Shown here: positions 1 through 11,689 of the stretch, piece after piece | How positions within the stretch are numbered: position 1 is the first letter of the stretch | Layout: each line of letters starts with the position of its first letter | Assembly (NCBI GenBank): GCA_023974075.1 | Contig: CM043785.1 | Span: 22,261,169 to 22,325,168, forward strand | Origin: Chaenocephalus aceratus | Taxonomy: Eukaryota; Chordata; Actinopteri; Perciformes; Channichthyidae | DNA: 64,000 nucleotides | Direction: 5' to 3' | Position numbers and translations under genes: made by a program | The notes under the pieces: generated by a model | Told to the model about the DNA's origin: nothing | The model's input: the letters and a program-made list of their open reading frames with translations, nothing else | Database searches by the model: none

Positions 1-1325
1 AAAACAGTCATTTGAGCAAACTAAAACATTACATATTTATTTGAGAAATGAAAGAAATGTTTTAATAACAGCTTACAGTCAATATGTCATTACATTCCTC
101 CACATGTAAAGGCAACAGCTGCAAAGGCATTTGACTGCCACATGTTATGCAGGTTGACTGTGGCATCTTTGCAACTCTGCCGAGTCATAGGGTAGTGGTT
201 CGGTTAGGAAAGTTTGCTCCTGTAGTGGAATTACAAACACAATGTTTTTTCCGTTGTTGGACACTGTTTTGAGGAGCCCTTGTGGAGTACCCCTCAGAGT
301 CAGTAGGACTTTCGACGTCCACTACCACCTATTTTAAAATCAAAGTAGGTACAACACAAGTGTGCTTTAAAACCACCTGACAGTACATACATTAATATTA
401 GGGATATACGTTACACTTTGTCAGGCAAACTTTAGTACTTTTTTATACAACTTGAAGAAGTGATATGAATGGTAATTCAAAGTATGGCGACAGAAAACAC
501 ATATGTGGGGCTTCTGAGTGTGAAAAACACAACACAGCATTTTCACCAATGGAGATGAGAACAATATTACCTGCTTGACTTGAAAAACATCCAGCCTCCT
601 TTTAATGTTTCAGTTTTGGAAATTCTTCCTCAACCGAAGCCATAGTCTTTAAAACAAAGTTGAAAATAACATACAATATTCAGCAAGTGATTCACATTTT
701 AGATCATTGAGAAATCTTTAATACTGTTTATATGATTACCTCTGTAATTCCCTCGAAGCACAGGCAGACACAAGTGGCTTTCTCATTACGGGTTTATTCC
801 TCCAAATCCACCGTGAAAACTACACAAACAAACAGTATAAATGACAAACATAGTTTCGTGTTAGACACACAATAACATGCACAGCATGTGAGATAACTAG
901 CAAGGTAATAAACATAAAAGTAATACAAACTCAACAACATACCTCGTTGGGCTGCATGCTCTGTAAACAGAGGGAAGTATTCTTCAGTTCTCTTCACAAC
1001 TTATATGTATAAGAATACAAAACTAACGGAGCTGTAAGTATCCGTGCATCTTACTCTGAGGGTGCTTCTCATGTTCTCGCTCTCTAACTCACGTGAGGAA
1101 CAGCATAACGAGACGTGAGCTTGGACTTCAAAATAAATGACGAAATATTGCACGCATGAAACATTACAACAATAATTATTATTACACTTAGAAAAATACA
1201 CATTACAGTTAAATTATGAACATGTCAAGGCTGCACTTACAACCTCACTGTGCAATAAGTTGTCCGGTAGATTTAGCATCCTCTTTCCAAGGCCAGCATG
1301 GGCAAGTGGTAGCTCTTCCGAACCC
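1..1325. other. Intergenic DNA, no gene recognised
   Basis: AT-rich sequence with only short, low-complexity open frames on either strand. I recognise no exon, RNA gene or transposon terminus here. It forms the left flank of the first MITE. Confidence 0.5.
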
Positions 1326-1647
1326 AACGGCCCGTCCACACAGCGGCGTGCGTTGACCTTCCCCATTCACTTTGAATGGGGGTGACGTCACTTTTAGCCG
1401 AAATGCATCGTGGGAAGCGACGTGGAGCGTAGCTGGCGTGGCTCGCTGCAAAAGTTGAGCAATGTTCAACTTTTGACGCCTCGGCAGAGGCGTCAGCCAA
1501 TCGAATCATATGCCAGTACAAGCCTCTAGCCAATCAAACCGCTGCTTGTGTGTCAGGGGCGGGAGATTCATGTGATTGGTTGTTGGTCGAGTTTCAGACA
1601 CGCCCGCCGGCAAGCGTCAGCGCACGCCGCTGTGTGGACGGGCCGTT
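1326..1647. mobile_element. Harbinger-like MITE, copy 1
   Basis: Terminal inverted repeats of about 30 bp match almost perfectly: the left begins AACGGCCCGTCCACACAGCG and the right is its reverse complement ending near 1647. The interior has CCCATTCACTTT, a TGACGTCA palindrome at 1383-1390, and CCAAT or ATTGG motifs near 1496, 1531 and 1576. It is homologous to the element at 58293-58875, which has TTA target duplications and a MADF-domain remnant, so I assign it to PIF/Harbinger. This copy is shorter, lacks the MADF piece, and shows no clean TTA duplication on the left side. It encodes nothing of its own. Confidence 0.75.
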
Positions 1648-2780
1648 TAGGTGTAAACTGACTGGGTCCCGAAAGGACATATATGTGAAAGTCCGTCCGG
1701 TTGACGATGCAAGGAGCCGGGGTGGGAAATCGTCTTTTGCCTCTTGGCTGATCAGTACTGAACATCAGTGGCGTGCACAGACATTTATAGGGGCAGGTTG
1801 CTCCAGAGAGAGAAAAAAAGGGCACCTTCTGAGTCGTCGTGGCGGTCTGGCGGTTCGCCCGCGTGCGAAGCGTGCGTGCGCCGACATTGTGCGGCGAAAA
1901 CTGTGCGCGAGAAATGTGCCGGATAATGGCGGATTTTGTTAGTTTCTTTTCGGTTTTTGGTTACTCCTTCAATCTCTCCCTCATTTTGGTCATTCATCAG
2001 AGAGCACTTTTCTGAACTGGTGCTGCTCTGGACTCTGAATTTCGGCTTCATATGTGGTCTGACTCAAGAGATATTTTCTATGGATTTTGTCTCCCTCATC
2101 TTTCGATGGACTATTGCAGGACAGCAGGGGGCTGCTTCCCTGAGCCTGCTGTAGCTGCCTAGAATACAAACAATATAGAATATGATGTTTATTTCAATTA
2201 TTTGGGTAAGGCAATGCAATGCATGACAACATTAAGACTCACCAGACTTTAACTGTCATGGCCAAAATTCAACACCCTACCACATAGTTGTTGTTTTTTT
2301 GTCATTTGGCAAGTAGCTTCATGTCTGATTTAGTATCACCAAAGCACTTAGTGTGGTTAAAAGAAATGGTGGGCCTCTCAATACAATTATATTATTATTT
2401 ATTATTATTATTATTACTACTATTATTATCACAGTTCAAATCTGAGCATGAAAGGGCTCTAGACAGACAGTTTGTCCCTTAACATGACTCTGACCTTTCT
2501 TCTTCATCTTAATCATTGATGATGGGTAAGGGTTCATGCAGGCACATCTGCATCCTCATCTTCCTTGCTGGTAGGCTCAGGCTGCTTTACCCAGGAGAGT
2601 AGAGAGCTGCTTCCCCGGGCTGCTTGCTGTAGCTCTTTGTTTTTATTTCTTATCCTGTCTCTTCTTGGCATTATTCTACAAGTGGTAAATGCAAATGAGC
2701 TAAATCAATGTACTGCTCTGCTGTGCATGATAATTAAGGGTTAATCTCCGAGAAACATTTAACAGCAGCATTAATGTAAA
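1648..2780. other. Intergenic DNA with a (TTA)n tract
   Basis: No gene recognised. Near 1764 there is a hAT-terminus-like string (CAGTGGCGTGCACAGACATT) without a visible partner end. A TTA-rich microsatellite lies at about 2388-2430. Confidence 0.4.
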
Positions 2781-2784
2781 CCTA

Positions 2785-3030
2785 TAAGGTTACTACTTAT
2801 ATTGTACTTTTTGAGGCATTTTTACTTTACTTGAGTATTTCCCATTTTCAATACATTTACTTCTACTCCACTACATCTCAGATGCAAATATTCTACTTTT
2901 ACTCCACTACAATTATTGAAATATTTAGTTAGTTACTATGTAGATTTTGATTAAGATTATTACAAAACATACATTTAATCACTTCACCCTAGCATAATGA
3001 CGCATTGTGAGCGTAGATCTGCTATTTTCA
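2785..3030. repeat. Common fish repeat with CTCCACTACA motifs
   Basis: Repeated phrases such as TACTCCACTACA occur twice, near 2871 and 2900, with TTTACTTGAGTATTTCC near 2825. I associate this pattern with a widespread non-autonomous repeat of teleosts. Related sequence in the opposite orientation (TAGTGGAGTA) occurs at about 49490-49640. No coding potential is seen. Confidence 0.5.
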
Positions 3031-4527
3031 AAAGTGCACAACGAGACTAAATGGATGGATGCAAGAAAAGAAGTGAAGTTATAGTTTAGTTTGGCATCTG
3101 ATTTAGGGACTAAACAATACACTCGTGTATTTGTTACCTGGTGGTTACTTACTTGGTCGTCACTAGGGCACTTTTAATCGGTTGCGCGTGCTGCTGCACC
3201 ACACACCCGCCGTGGCCTGTCTGACTGACTGACTCTGCGCGCGCGCGTTCACGTTGAGAGCAGGGAAGGGAGGGCTGCACTGCAGCCAGGGCACTACGGG
3301 AGTGCCGCGGGCACGTGTGGGGATGTCTGGACAAATTACAACGCGCATTTGGGGCATTGCTGATATTTAGAAGTTTTTTAATCCAGCATTGATCGATGTT
3401 ACCATGAGCCACATACAGTACACTGTAAAAAAAAAAAAAAAACTGTACAAAACGAACTTTCAAAAGGGCACATGCTGTTGCAACACACTCTCACTCCCTA
3501 AGCGTCCAATAGCGACGTTTGGTCAGTGTCCGTGGCGTCCAATTGTGACGCTCCTAGGCTCCTTCAGCGTCATAAAGGGACGCAAATAGCTTTCAACTGA
3601 TTGCAATGTATTCCCATCTGCGTCGGGATTTGACACTCATGGAAGCATGGCATTCGTTTGTGTCGGCTGCCTTTAAAGGTAATGTGAGCGTCCATTCCCA
3701 TTGGATAACGGAATAGAATTGTACACCCGGATGTTATTCCTCTTACTGTCGATTGATTTTACAGTGATATCTGCACTACTCATCGACTAAAAAACACCAG
3801 ATTATCCTGTTAATTACACAACATTGATTGGCTTAAATTGTGTGCATGCTTTTGTATTTTTCCCCCTTCGATTCGGAGAAACAAATATGTTTTCTGAGTA
3901 AAGGATGGCAGAAGACACTACACTACCCAGAATCCCCAGCTATCGTTTGAGACTACACCATGTGCTCTGTTTGACAACCCTGTGATAGTCCTCAAGCTCT
4001 GTGATTGGAGAGTGTGCTCCGAGGGTTAAGCGATTCTCGAACAGCACTTGAAATGGGATGGAACCACGGCAGACTGTCCAAAACTGGGTTTGAACGGGTC
4101 CACACGCGTCCCCCTCCCCACCCCGTCCCCAGAACTACACATGCTGGCTATTGTGTTTCGCAACATGTTCTCTATGGCACGTCTCTACTGGGAGTTGTAG
4201 TTTTAAAGACGTTTTCGTATTTCCCATAATAAGAAGTTGCCAGTATTAAACTGTGTACATCCCTGGAGGTTTAGGGGACAGGAAACACTCACATTTAAAA
4301 CATATAATTAATACATAGGTGAAAATTGCTTGTGCCCATTATGGACAATATTAATATATATACCCACATGCCAGCTAAGGTCAGAAGAGCTTTATTTAAC
4401 AGCTGGTCTTATGTTTGTGACCCCTGTGATATATTACATTACATTAATTAGATAAGCCTGAAACATGCACTTGTCAAGGTTCAGAGGCAAATGTTTGCAA
4501 TATGGCAGTAGCCATCGATCAGCTTAA

Positions 4528-4572
4528 GATAAGATATACTTTATTGATCCCAAGTTGGAACATTTGCGTTAC
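4528..4572 (-). repeat. Short LINE/SINE tail-like fragment
   Basis: ACTTTATTGATCCCAAGTTG is a string common in fish genomes. Its reverse complement has an AATAAAGTAT-type 3' tail. Only the tail is recognisable. Confidence 0.3.
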
Positions 4573-4839
4573 ATCAGCATGTGTAACAGTTAAATATGCA
4601 GTTGTGTTTATTTGAAAATCATTTAGTATAATCACACAAATTCTGTGTTTATATTCAACAATCCTCTCTGAAGAACCAGCACCTTACCGGTGGTAGAGGG
4701 TTTGTGTGCCCGATGAACCTGGGGGCTGTGTTGTCTGGAACCTTGTGTTCCTGGTAGGGTCTCCCATGGCAAATTGGTCTCAGGCAAGGGGCCAGACTAA
4801 GATTGGTTCAAAAGACCTCATGAAAAGAAACAACAAGAA

Positions 4840-5753
4840 GTGAGGATACCCGGCCCGGAGGAAGCCCGGGGTCCCCTTCTGGAGCCAGGCCCAGAAGGAG
4901 GACTCGTCGGCGAGCGTCTGGTGGCCGGGCTTGCCACGGAGCCCGGCCGGGCCCAGCCCGAAAAGGCAACGTGGGCAACACCTCCGCTTCTCCGTCCCGC
5001 GGGCCCCACCACCTACGGGAAACATCGATGGGGTCGGGTGCGCTGCCAGAAGGGTGGCAGTGAAGGCGGAGGGTCTCGACGGACCAGACCCGGGCGGCAG
5101 AAGCTGGCTTTGGGGACGTGGAACGTCACCTCTCTGGGGGGAAGGAGCCGGAGCTTGTGCGGGAGGTGGAGCGGTACCAGTTGGATCTGGTTGGGCTCAC
5201 CTCTACGCACAGCGTCGGCTCTGGAACCTTACTTCTGGATAGGGGTTGGACTCTATTCTTCTCCGGAGTTGCTCAGGGTGTGAGGCGCCGGGCGGGTGTG
5301 GGGATACTCACAAGTCCCCGGTTAGGTGCTTCGTTGTTGGAGTTTACCCCAGTGGACGAGAGGGTCGCCTCCCTACGCCTGCGGGTTATGGGGGGGAAAA
5401 CTCTGACTGTTGTGTGTGCTTATGCACCCAACAGCAGTTCAGAGTATTCGGCCTTCTTGGAGACCCTGGAAAGAGTCCTGTATGGGGCTCCTGAAGGGGA
5501 CTCCTTAGTCTTGCTGGGAGACTTCAACGCACATGTGGGCAATGATGGAGACACTTGGAGGGGCGTGATTGGGAGGAACGGCCCCCCTGATCTGAACCGG
5601 AGTGGTGGTTTGTTACTGGACTTCTGTGCTAGTCATGGATTGGCCATAACAAACACCATGTTCGAACATAAGGATGCTCATAAGTGTACGTGGTACCAGA
5701 GCACCCTAGGCAGAAGGTCCATGATCGATTTCGTTTCGTATCATCGGACCTGA
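4840..5753 (+). pseudogene. Rex3-like LINE endonuclease part (broken)
   Basis: This encodes an apurinic-type endonuclease domain that would nick target DNA to prime reverse transcription. Readable motifs are [10 protein letters not shown] (about 5118), AYAPN (about 5420), [10 protein letters not shown] (about 5510) and a terminal MIDFV (about 5720), the usual order of this fold. The reading frame changes near 5140: the N-terminal part runs in one frame from about 4840 and the rest in another up to a stop at 5753. The continuation into the reverse transcriptase needs another frame change near 5740. The N-terminal extension before GTWN is basic and Pro/Gly-rich. This copy cannot make a complete protein. 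Confidence 0.8.
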
Positions 5754-5759
5754 GGCCGT

Positions 5760-7930
5760 ATGTTTTTGGACACTCGGGTAAAGAGAGGGGCGGAGTTGTC
5801 AACTGATCACCATCTGGTGGTGAGTTGGGTCGAGTGGCGGGGGAAGCCTCTGGATAGACCTGGTAAGCCCAAACGTGTAGTTCGGGTGAACTGGGAACGT
5901 CTGGAGGAGGCCCAAGTTCAGGAGGCCTTCAACTCACACCTCCGGCGGAGCTTTTCGGGCATTCCTGTGGAGGTTGGGGACATTGAACCAGAGTGGTCGG
6001 TGTTCAAAGCCTCTATTGCCGAAGCCGCGGTGGGGAGCTGTGGTCTCAAGGTCCTAGGTGCCTCAAGGGGCGGTAACCCTCGAACCTCCTGGTGGACACC
6101 GGTGGTCAGGGAAGCCGTCCGACTGAAGAAGGAGGCCTTCAGGGATTTGTTATCCCGGGGGACTCCCGAGGCAGTTGCAAGGTACCGACAGGCCCGAAGG
6201 GCAGCAGCCTCATCCGTGGCCGAGGCAAAGCAGCGGGTGTGGGAGAAGTTCGGAGAAGACATGGAGAAGGACTTTCGGGCGGCACCAAAGTTGTTCTGGA
6301 AAACTGTCCGACACCTCAGGAGGGGGAAGCAGGGAACCATCCAAGCTGTGTACAGTAAGGATGGGACGTTGTTGACCTCAACTGATGGAGTGTTGGGGCG
6401 TTGGAAGGAACACTTTGAGGAACTCCTGAACCCGACAACTCCGCCCTCTATGTTAGAGGCAGAGCTGGAGTATGACGGGGGATCAACACCAATCTCCCGG
6501 TGGGAGGTCACTGAGGTCGTTAAACAACTCCACAGTGGCAAAGCCCCGGGGGTGGATGAGATCCGCCCGGAAATGCTGAAGGCTCTGGGTGTTGAGGGAC
6601 TGTCATGGTTGACACGTCTCATCAACGTTGCGTGGAAGTCGGAACAGTACCGAAGGAGTGGCAGACCGGGGTGGTGGTCCCCCTTTTCAAAAAGGGGGAT
6701 CAGAGGGTGTGTGCCAATTACAGAGGCATCACACTACTCAGCCTCCCCGGGAAAGTTTACTCCAAGGTACTTGAAAGGAGGGTCAGGCCGATTGTCGAAC
6801 CTCAGATTGAGGAGGAACAATGCGGATTCCGTCCTGGTCGTGGAACGACGGATCAGCTTTTTACTCTCGCAAGGATCCTGGAGGGGCCTGGGAGTACGCT
6901 TATCCTCGATGTGTTTTGTAGACTTGGAGAAGGCGTATGACCGGGTTCCCAGGGAGTTACTGTGGGAGGTGCTGCGGGAGTATGGGGTGAGGGGGTCTCT
7001 ACTCAGGGCCATCCAATCTCTGTACTCCCAAAGCGAGAGCTGTGTCCGGGTCCTCGGCAGTAAGTCGGACCCATTTCCGGTGAGGGTTGGCCTCCGCCAG
7101 GGCTGCGCTTTGTCACCAATCCTGTTTGTAATATACATGGATCGGATTTCGAGGCGTAGTCGTGGGGTGGGGGTCTGCAGTTCGGTGGACTAAGGATTGC
7201 ACCACTGCTTTTTGCAGATGATGTGGTTCTGATGGCTTCATCGGTCTGCGACCTTCAGCACTCACTGGATCGGTTCGCAACCGAGTGTGAAGCGGCTGGG
7301 ATGAGGATCAGCACCTCCAAATCTGAGGCCATGGTTCTCAGCAGGAAACCGATGGACTGTTCACTCCAAGTAGGGAATGAGTCCTTACCCCAAGTGAAGG
7401 AGTTCAAGTATCTCGGGGTCTTGTTCTCGAGTGAGGGATCAATGGAGCGTGAGATGGGCCGGAGAATCGGAGCAGCGGGAGCGGTATTGCAGTCGCTTTA
7501 CCGCACCGTTGTGACGAAAAGGGAGCTGAGCCGGAAGGCAAAGCTCTCTGTCTACCGGGCCATTTTCGTTCCTACCCTCACCTATGGTCATGAAGGATGG
7601 GTCATGACCGAAAGAACGAGATCGCGGATACAAGCGGCCGAGATGGGTTTCCTCCGCCGGGTGGCTGGTGTCTCCCTTAGAGATACGGTGAGAAGTTCGG
7701 TCATCAGGGAGGGACTCGGAGTTGAGCCGCTCCTCCTTCGCGTCGAAAGAAGCCAGTTGAGGTGGTTCGGGCACCTAGTTAGGATGCCACCTGGGCGCCT
7801 CCCTAGGGAGGTGTTCCAGGCACGTCCAGCTGGAGACCAAGGGGTAGACCTAGGACCAGGTGGAGGGATTATATCTCTTCGCTGGCCTGGGAGCGCCTTG
7901 GGATCCCCCAGTCAGAGCTGGTTGATGTCA
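5760..7930 (+). pseudogene. Rex3-like LINE reverse transcriptase (broken)
   Basis: This is the reverse transcriptase of the same LINE. In order one reads the linker, the HSGKAPGVDEI motif (about 6530), CANYRGITLLS (about 6710), CGFRPGRGTTDQLF (about 6822), VDLEKAYDRVPR (about 6920, catalytic Asp), GLRQGCALSPILF (about 7090), FADDVVLM (about 7215, catalytic Asp pair) and the C-terminal region with FKYLGVLF (about 7400) and LRWFGHLVRM (about 7758). Frame shifts occur near 6640, 6900, 7190 and 7850. The catalytic motifs are preserved although the frame is lost, so the copy decayed after insertion and is not under selection. Confidence 0.85.
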
Positions 7931-8023
7931 CCAGGGAAAAGAAAGTTTGGGGCTCTCTGCTGGAACTGCTACCCCCCCGCGACCCGACCACGGATAAGCG
8001 GGAGAAGATGGATGGATGGATGG

Positions 8024-9339
8024 ATATTCAACAATTCTGTGTTCTTTATGTATTGATTGTTCAATACCTGACAAGGCCGGAGATGAAATATCTACATACA
8101 TCTTATAAGAGTATAATACATTATGTATAATATCAGTTAAAATAAGTGCTTCAACATAGTTAACATTGCTGGAGGTATGCACAAATATTGATAGATGTCT
8201 TGTAATGCACTATTGAGGAACCTGCAACCCAAGTTTTTCATTCAGTGCAGAACTACACCACAGTTGTGTAGGCCTATATGATATGTCAATAAACCTTAGA
8301 AAATCTTGAAATCTTGAAAGGGATGTGCAAAATAGTCATTATATACAGTCTTTAATTAACTATTAGTAGAGAATAACGAGTAATGAATACTTTATAGGGA
8401 TCGTATTAATATCTAATAATTAAAATAATTAAATTCAATAACATGCTTTAACCACCAGGTGTCCCTTTATATCAGCTGTGCACCTTTATGGTGTAAATAC
8501 AGCCTATCTACCAATTGGATCAAATATAAAAGTGAGCCGAATTAGTGTTGATACTGCAAGGAGACGTATTGTGTGAAAAGAAATGTAAGATGTTGTTTAA
8601 TGGCTGATATATTTATGATCCACGTCACGTTTTCAGTTCCTCATGTTTGTCTAGAGGTCTTCTCATCAGGGCTCTATACTGTACATACAGAACTACGGCA
8701 GATATGTAATATGTAATGCAGCCAAACCGTGTATTACAATGCCGTTATGTGATGACTTTCAAAGAGAAAAGCAAGCACACTCGGAATAAAGTATTATTAT
8801 TTTTTTTTTTAAATGTTTTCGGTCTGTTTCCGGTATTTGTTAATGACGATGTGCTGTGAGATGTGAGACTGGAATTGTACAGGGGAAAATAACGTAGGCT
8901 ATCTTTAGATGCGGATTTTGTTAAACTAATATGTTTGCGCTGTGGACCAACACTATACATTGACGGGGAAGGGGGTAGCAATAAAGAACACCATTAAACA
9001 GTTACACAACATAACAGAAATAATATCGATAGCAGCATCCCTAGCAACCACCTTGGTAACAATGAAAACGTCGCGATTTCCTGAAGTAATCTTCATAATA
9101 ACTAGCAAACTAAAGATCATGTACATCCACTGCACACATAATCTGAAATAACAACTCATATTTCTCGCATCAAATGACATCAAAACGCATTTTAATGGCC
9201 AAACTAACTTTAAAATAGGCATTTTCCACCGAGAATAAAACGAAGTTCGGCCATGTTTTCTTTTTCTGCAGGGAGAAATTTGAAGATCATGTGACATAGC
9301 CAGCCATCGGAATGAATGGTGAAAAAAACGGGGTTTGTC
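8024..9339. repeat. Core of inverted-arm element, copy 1
   Basis: This is the interior of the element 3481-9834 to the right of the LINE. Three blocks recur elsewhere in the window: 8095-8160 (inverted at 47396-47460), 8170-8400 (same orientation at 47490-47710) and 8465-8830 (inverted at 45300-45655). The part from about 8950 matches 44640-44800 in inverted orientation. Open frames here, including one of 173 codons on the minus strand, resemble no protein I know. Confidence 0.6.
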
Positions 9340-10139
9340 AAACAGAGCACATGGTGTAGTCCAAACGATAGCTGGGGATTCTGGGTAGTGTAGTGTCTTC
9401 TTCTGCCATCCTTTACTCCGAAAAAATATTTGTTTCTCCGAATCGAAGGGGAAAAATACAAAAGCATTGCACACAATTTAAACCAATCAATGTTGTGTAA
9501 TTAACAAGGATAATCTGGTGTTTTTTAGTCGATGAGTAGTGCAGATATCACTGTAAAATCAATCGATAGTAAGAGGAATACTTACTTCCGGGTGTACAAT
9601 TCCCCGTTATCCAATGGGAATGGACGCTCACATTGCCTTTAAGGGCAGCCGACATAAACGAACGCCGTGCTTCCATGAGCGTCAAATCCCGACGCAGATG
9701 GGAATACATTGCAATCAGTTGAAAGCTATTTGCGTCCCTTTATGACGCTGAAGGAGCCTAGGAGCGTCACAATTGGACGCCACGGACACTGACCAAACGT
9801 CGCTATTGGACGCTTAGGGAGTGAGAGTGTGTTGTGCTGTCCAGAGGGCAAAACGGGCAGGTGCTCAAGCACTACCTAGAGTCTATGTGTGCACGTCTCT
9901 GCTGAACATACTTGGAAATTGCCTGATGTGGGAATGACAAAAGGATCTGTGAGACGACATTGTTATATCATTTCCAAATAATTGGCTTGCGTTGATGGTT
10001 TTGTTAACATAGTTTGAACAAATGGTATGAATAAAAAGCGAAATCATAGTTAATATTCTGTCGATACAAAAACAATCTTGACACTTAGCTTTATCTTACC
10101 AAAATATTTGTTTTGAAAACATTAATATATTGTGTTTGG

Positions 10140-10897
10140 GACGTTTCAAGGCAAGGGACTGCTAAAGGTTTTAAAAGCAGTAATGGTGATATAGAGGATA
10201 GGCCTACTATGGACAAATGTTTTAAAACATTAACTCAACATTACATTATAGAATATTTAGAAAGGACAGGAATGCATATGGAGGTGGGGTGGCAGTATAC
10301 ATTCAAAAACAAATACCAGCTAAAGTGAGATATGATTTGATGTCTGCTGATATTTAAGTACTTTGGTTGCAAATTAATTTACCTCACTTGAAACCTTTGT
10401 TGGTAGGATGTTGTTACAGACCTCCAAATGCAAACTTAATTTATTTAGACAAATTATGTGAAATGTTAGACAAAGTTTTGATCTTGACAGAGAGATTTAT
10501 TTTATCGGAGATTTAAATATTGACTGGAATATGTTGCACTGTGCCCTTAAAAACAATCTGCAGACAATAATTAATGCATGTAACTTGGTACAAATGGTGA
10601 CTAAACCTACTAGGATATACATAAAGAAAGATGGGTCAAAAAGTGCAACTTGTATTGATCAAATATTTACTAATTTTAGCCATGTATGTTCTCAGGCAAT
10701 ATCAATTCCAGTAGGGTGTTCTGATCATAATTTAATAATTATCGTGAGAAAGACAAAGGTGCCAAAAGCTGGACCAAAAGTAATTGTGAGGAGATCAATT
10801 AAATATTTTAGTGAAGAGTCATTTATACAGGATGTTCAAAAGATATGTTGGAAACATGTTTTTGAGAAAGTCGATCCAGATGATGCTCTTGATGTTC
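10140..10897 (+). pseudogene. L2-like LINE endonuclease part (broken)
   Basis: This is the 5' half of a LINE that resumes at 16637. Endonuclease-type motifs appear in several frames: a GCCYRPPNA-like string near 10410, FIGDLNIDW near 10503 and SDHNLIIIVRKTKV near 10720, followed by a linker ending in DPDDALDV at the junction. The last 390 bp are open from 10531. Frame changes and stops precede that. It would nick DNA for target-primed reverse transcription. The DIRS element at 10898-16636 splits it. Confidence 0.75.
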
Positions 10898-11024
10898 TAT
10901 TTCGTATAAGGCTTCGCCCTCTAAGGCTATCGCTATTGGGTAAACCCCACTGCACGTGTGCAGCACTGACAGACTTATTCCACGCCCACCTACGACGTGG
11001 GCCCCACCTCCGGGCTCACTTCCG

Positions 11025-11032
11025 TATAAATA
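11025..11032 (+). promoter_or_regulatory. TATA box in DIRS 1 left ITR
   Basis: TATAAATA lies about 170 bp before the first gag-like codon. The mirrored sequence is present in the right ITR near 16480. Assigned by sequence only. Confidence 0.45.
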
Positions 11033-11195
11033 GGAAGTAGGCCCTACAATCCGCTCCTACTTTTCTTCAGCACTCCGTTGCAGAAGCATTGACAGGCAAA
11101 ACAAGTTATTTTAAGAGCTAAAAGAGCAAACATTCCTGGTTCCCCTGGGCCCATCCTCCCTCTCCTCCGGACGGGGGAAACAGGGTGGGGGCCCA

Positions 11196-11561
11196 GTGTC
11201 AACCCGACATATGAGTTACGACCGGAGCTCACGGTGTGAGTTTTGCCGGGGATTAGAGCACGCAAACGCGGCTCTCACTCCCCAGGTGTCGTGCACTCAT
11301 TGTGTCCATCTCCCTCGGGCCCACAGGCAGTGGAGAGCGGACGCTCTCGTTGCTGCGGCCGAGGATGATTGGCTGGTCCAGGAGTTTTTACGCTGTGGAC
11401 CAAGCCCTTTATTTATTGGATCCGAGTGGCGGGCAGCAGTCAGGCGACTCCTTCCCCTCCATTCACGGATCACCAGGTGGAGGAACTCCCGGAGATCATC
11501 GGAAAGGCAGCCGCCTAATGAGATCTCCCGGTTCAGGAGAGCTCTCCTCCGGATGACATAA
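11196..11561 (+). pseudogene. DIRS 1 gag-like N-terminal fragment
   Basis: A 121-codon frame follows the left ITR, in the position of the structural (gag-like) gene of DIRS elements. The start carries paired cysteines (CEFC, later CTHC) and a His, arranged like a small zinc-binding motif, then a basic Arg-rich stretch (RWRNSRR). A similar CxxC...CxxC arrangement begins the gag-like region of the second DIRS element near 35700, which supports the assignment. After 11561 the frame is lost in a repeated region, so no full-length product is possible. Confidence 0.5.
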
Positions 11562-11689
11562 AGCTGCATAAGCGGCTGCCTCACAGCCTGTCGGTTGTTA
11601 GGCAGCAAGGCTTACGGCTAAAACCAGCTGTCTTTAAAACCTGTCGGTTAATTAGACAGCCCGGGTTTGTTTCCTATGTCACAGATGTG

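Larger units (their letters stand above)
4663..8023 (+). mobile_element. RTE-clade LINE, Rex3-like, near full length
   Basis: The element is flanked by a perfect 12-bp duplication, ATATTCAACAAT, at 4651-4662 and 8024-8035. Its 3' end is a short (GATG)n tail at about 8007-8023, a tail type I associate with Rex3 elements of fishes. It encodes an endonuclease and a reverse transcriptase, both broken by frameshifts. A 5' leader of about 175 bp precedes the coding part, so it does not look strongly 5' truncated. It is inserted in the inverted-arm element 3481-9834 and is therefore younger than it. Confidence 0.85.
3481..9834. mobile_element. Large inverted-arm element (family F), copy 1
   Basis: The left end (CAACACACTCTCACTCCC) and the right end (its reverse complement, ending at 9834) face each other. 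About 500 bp of each arm (3481-3980 and 9340-9834) are reverse complements, rich in GACGC/GCGTC motifs. The string TGCTGT lies just outside each end and may be part of a target duplication. The centre contains the LINE at 4663-8023, so the element itself is about 3 kb. Pieces of the same family recur at 41260-41934 and 44445-50845. No transposase frame was recognised. The family is unassigned; a non-autonomous DNA transposon is the simplest reading. Confidence 0.6.

Noticed and set aside
5918..6625. 235-codon minus-strand open frame
   Set aside because: It is antisense to the LINE reverse-transcriptase gene, whose motifs are on the plus strand.
8953..9474. 173-codon open frame on the minus strand
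   Set aside because: It lies inside the arm of a noncoding repeat family, its counterparts in other arms are broken, and its sequence resembles no known protein.
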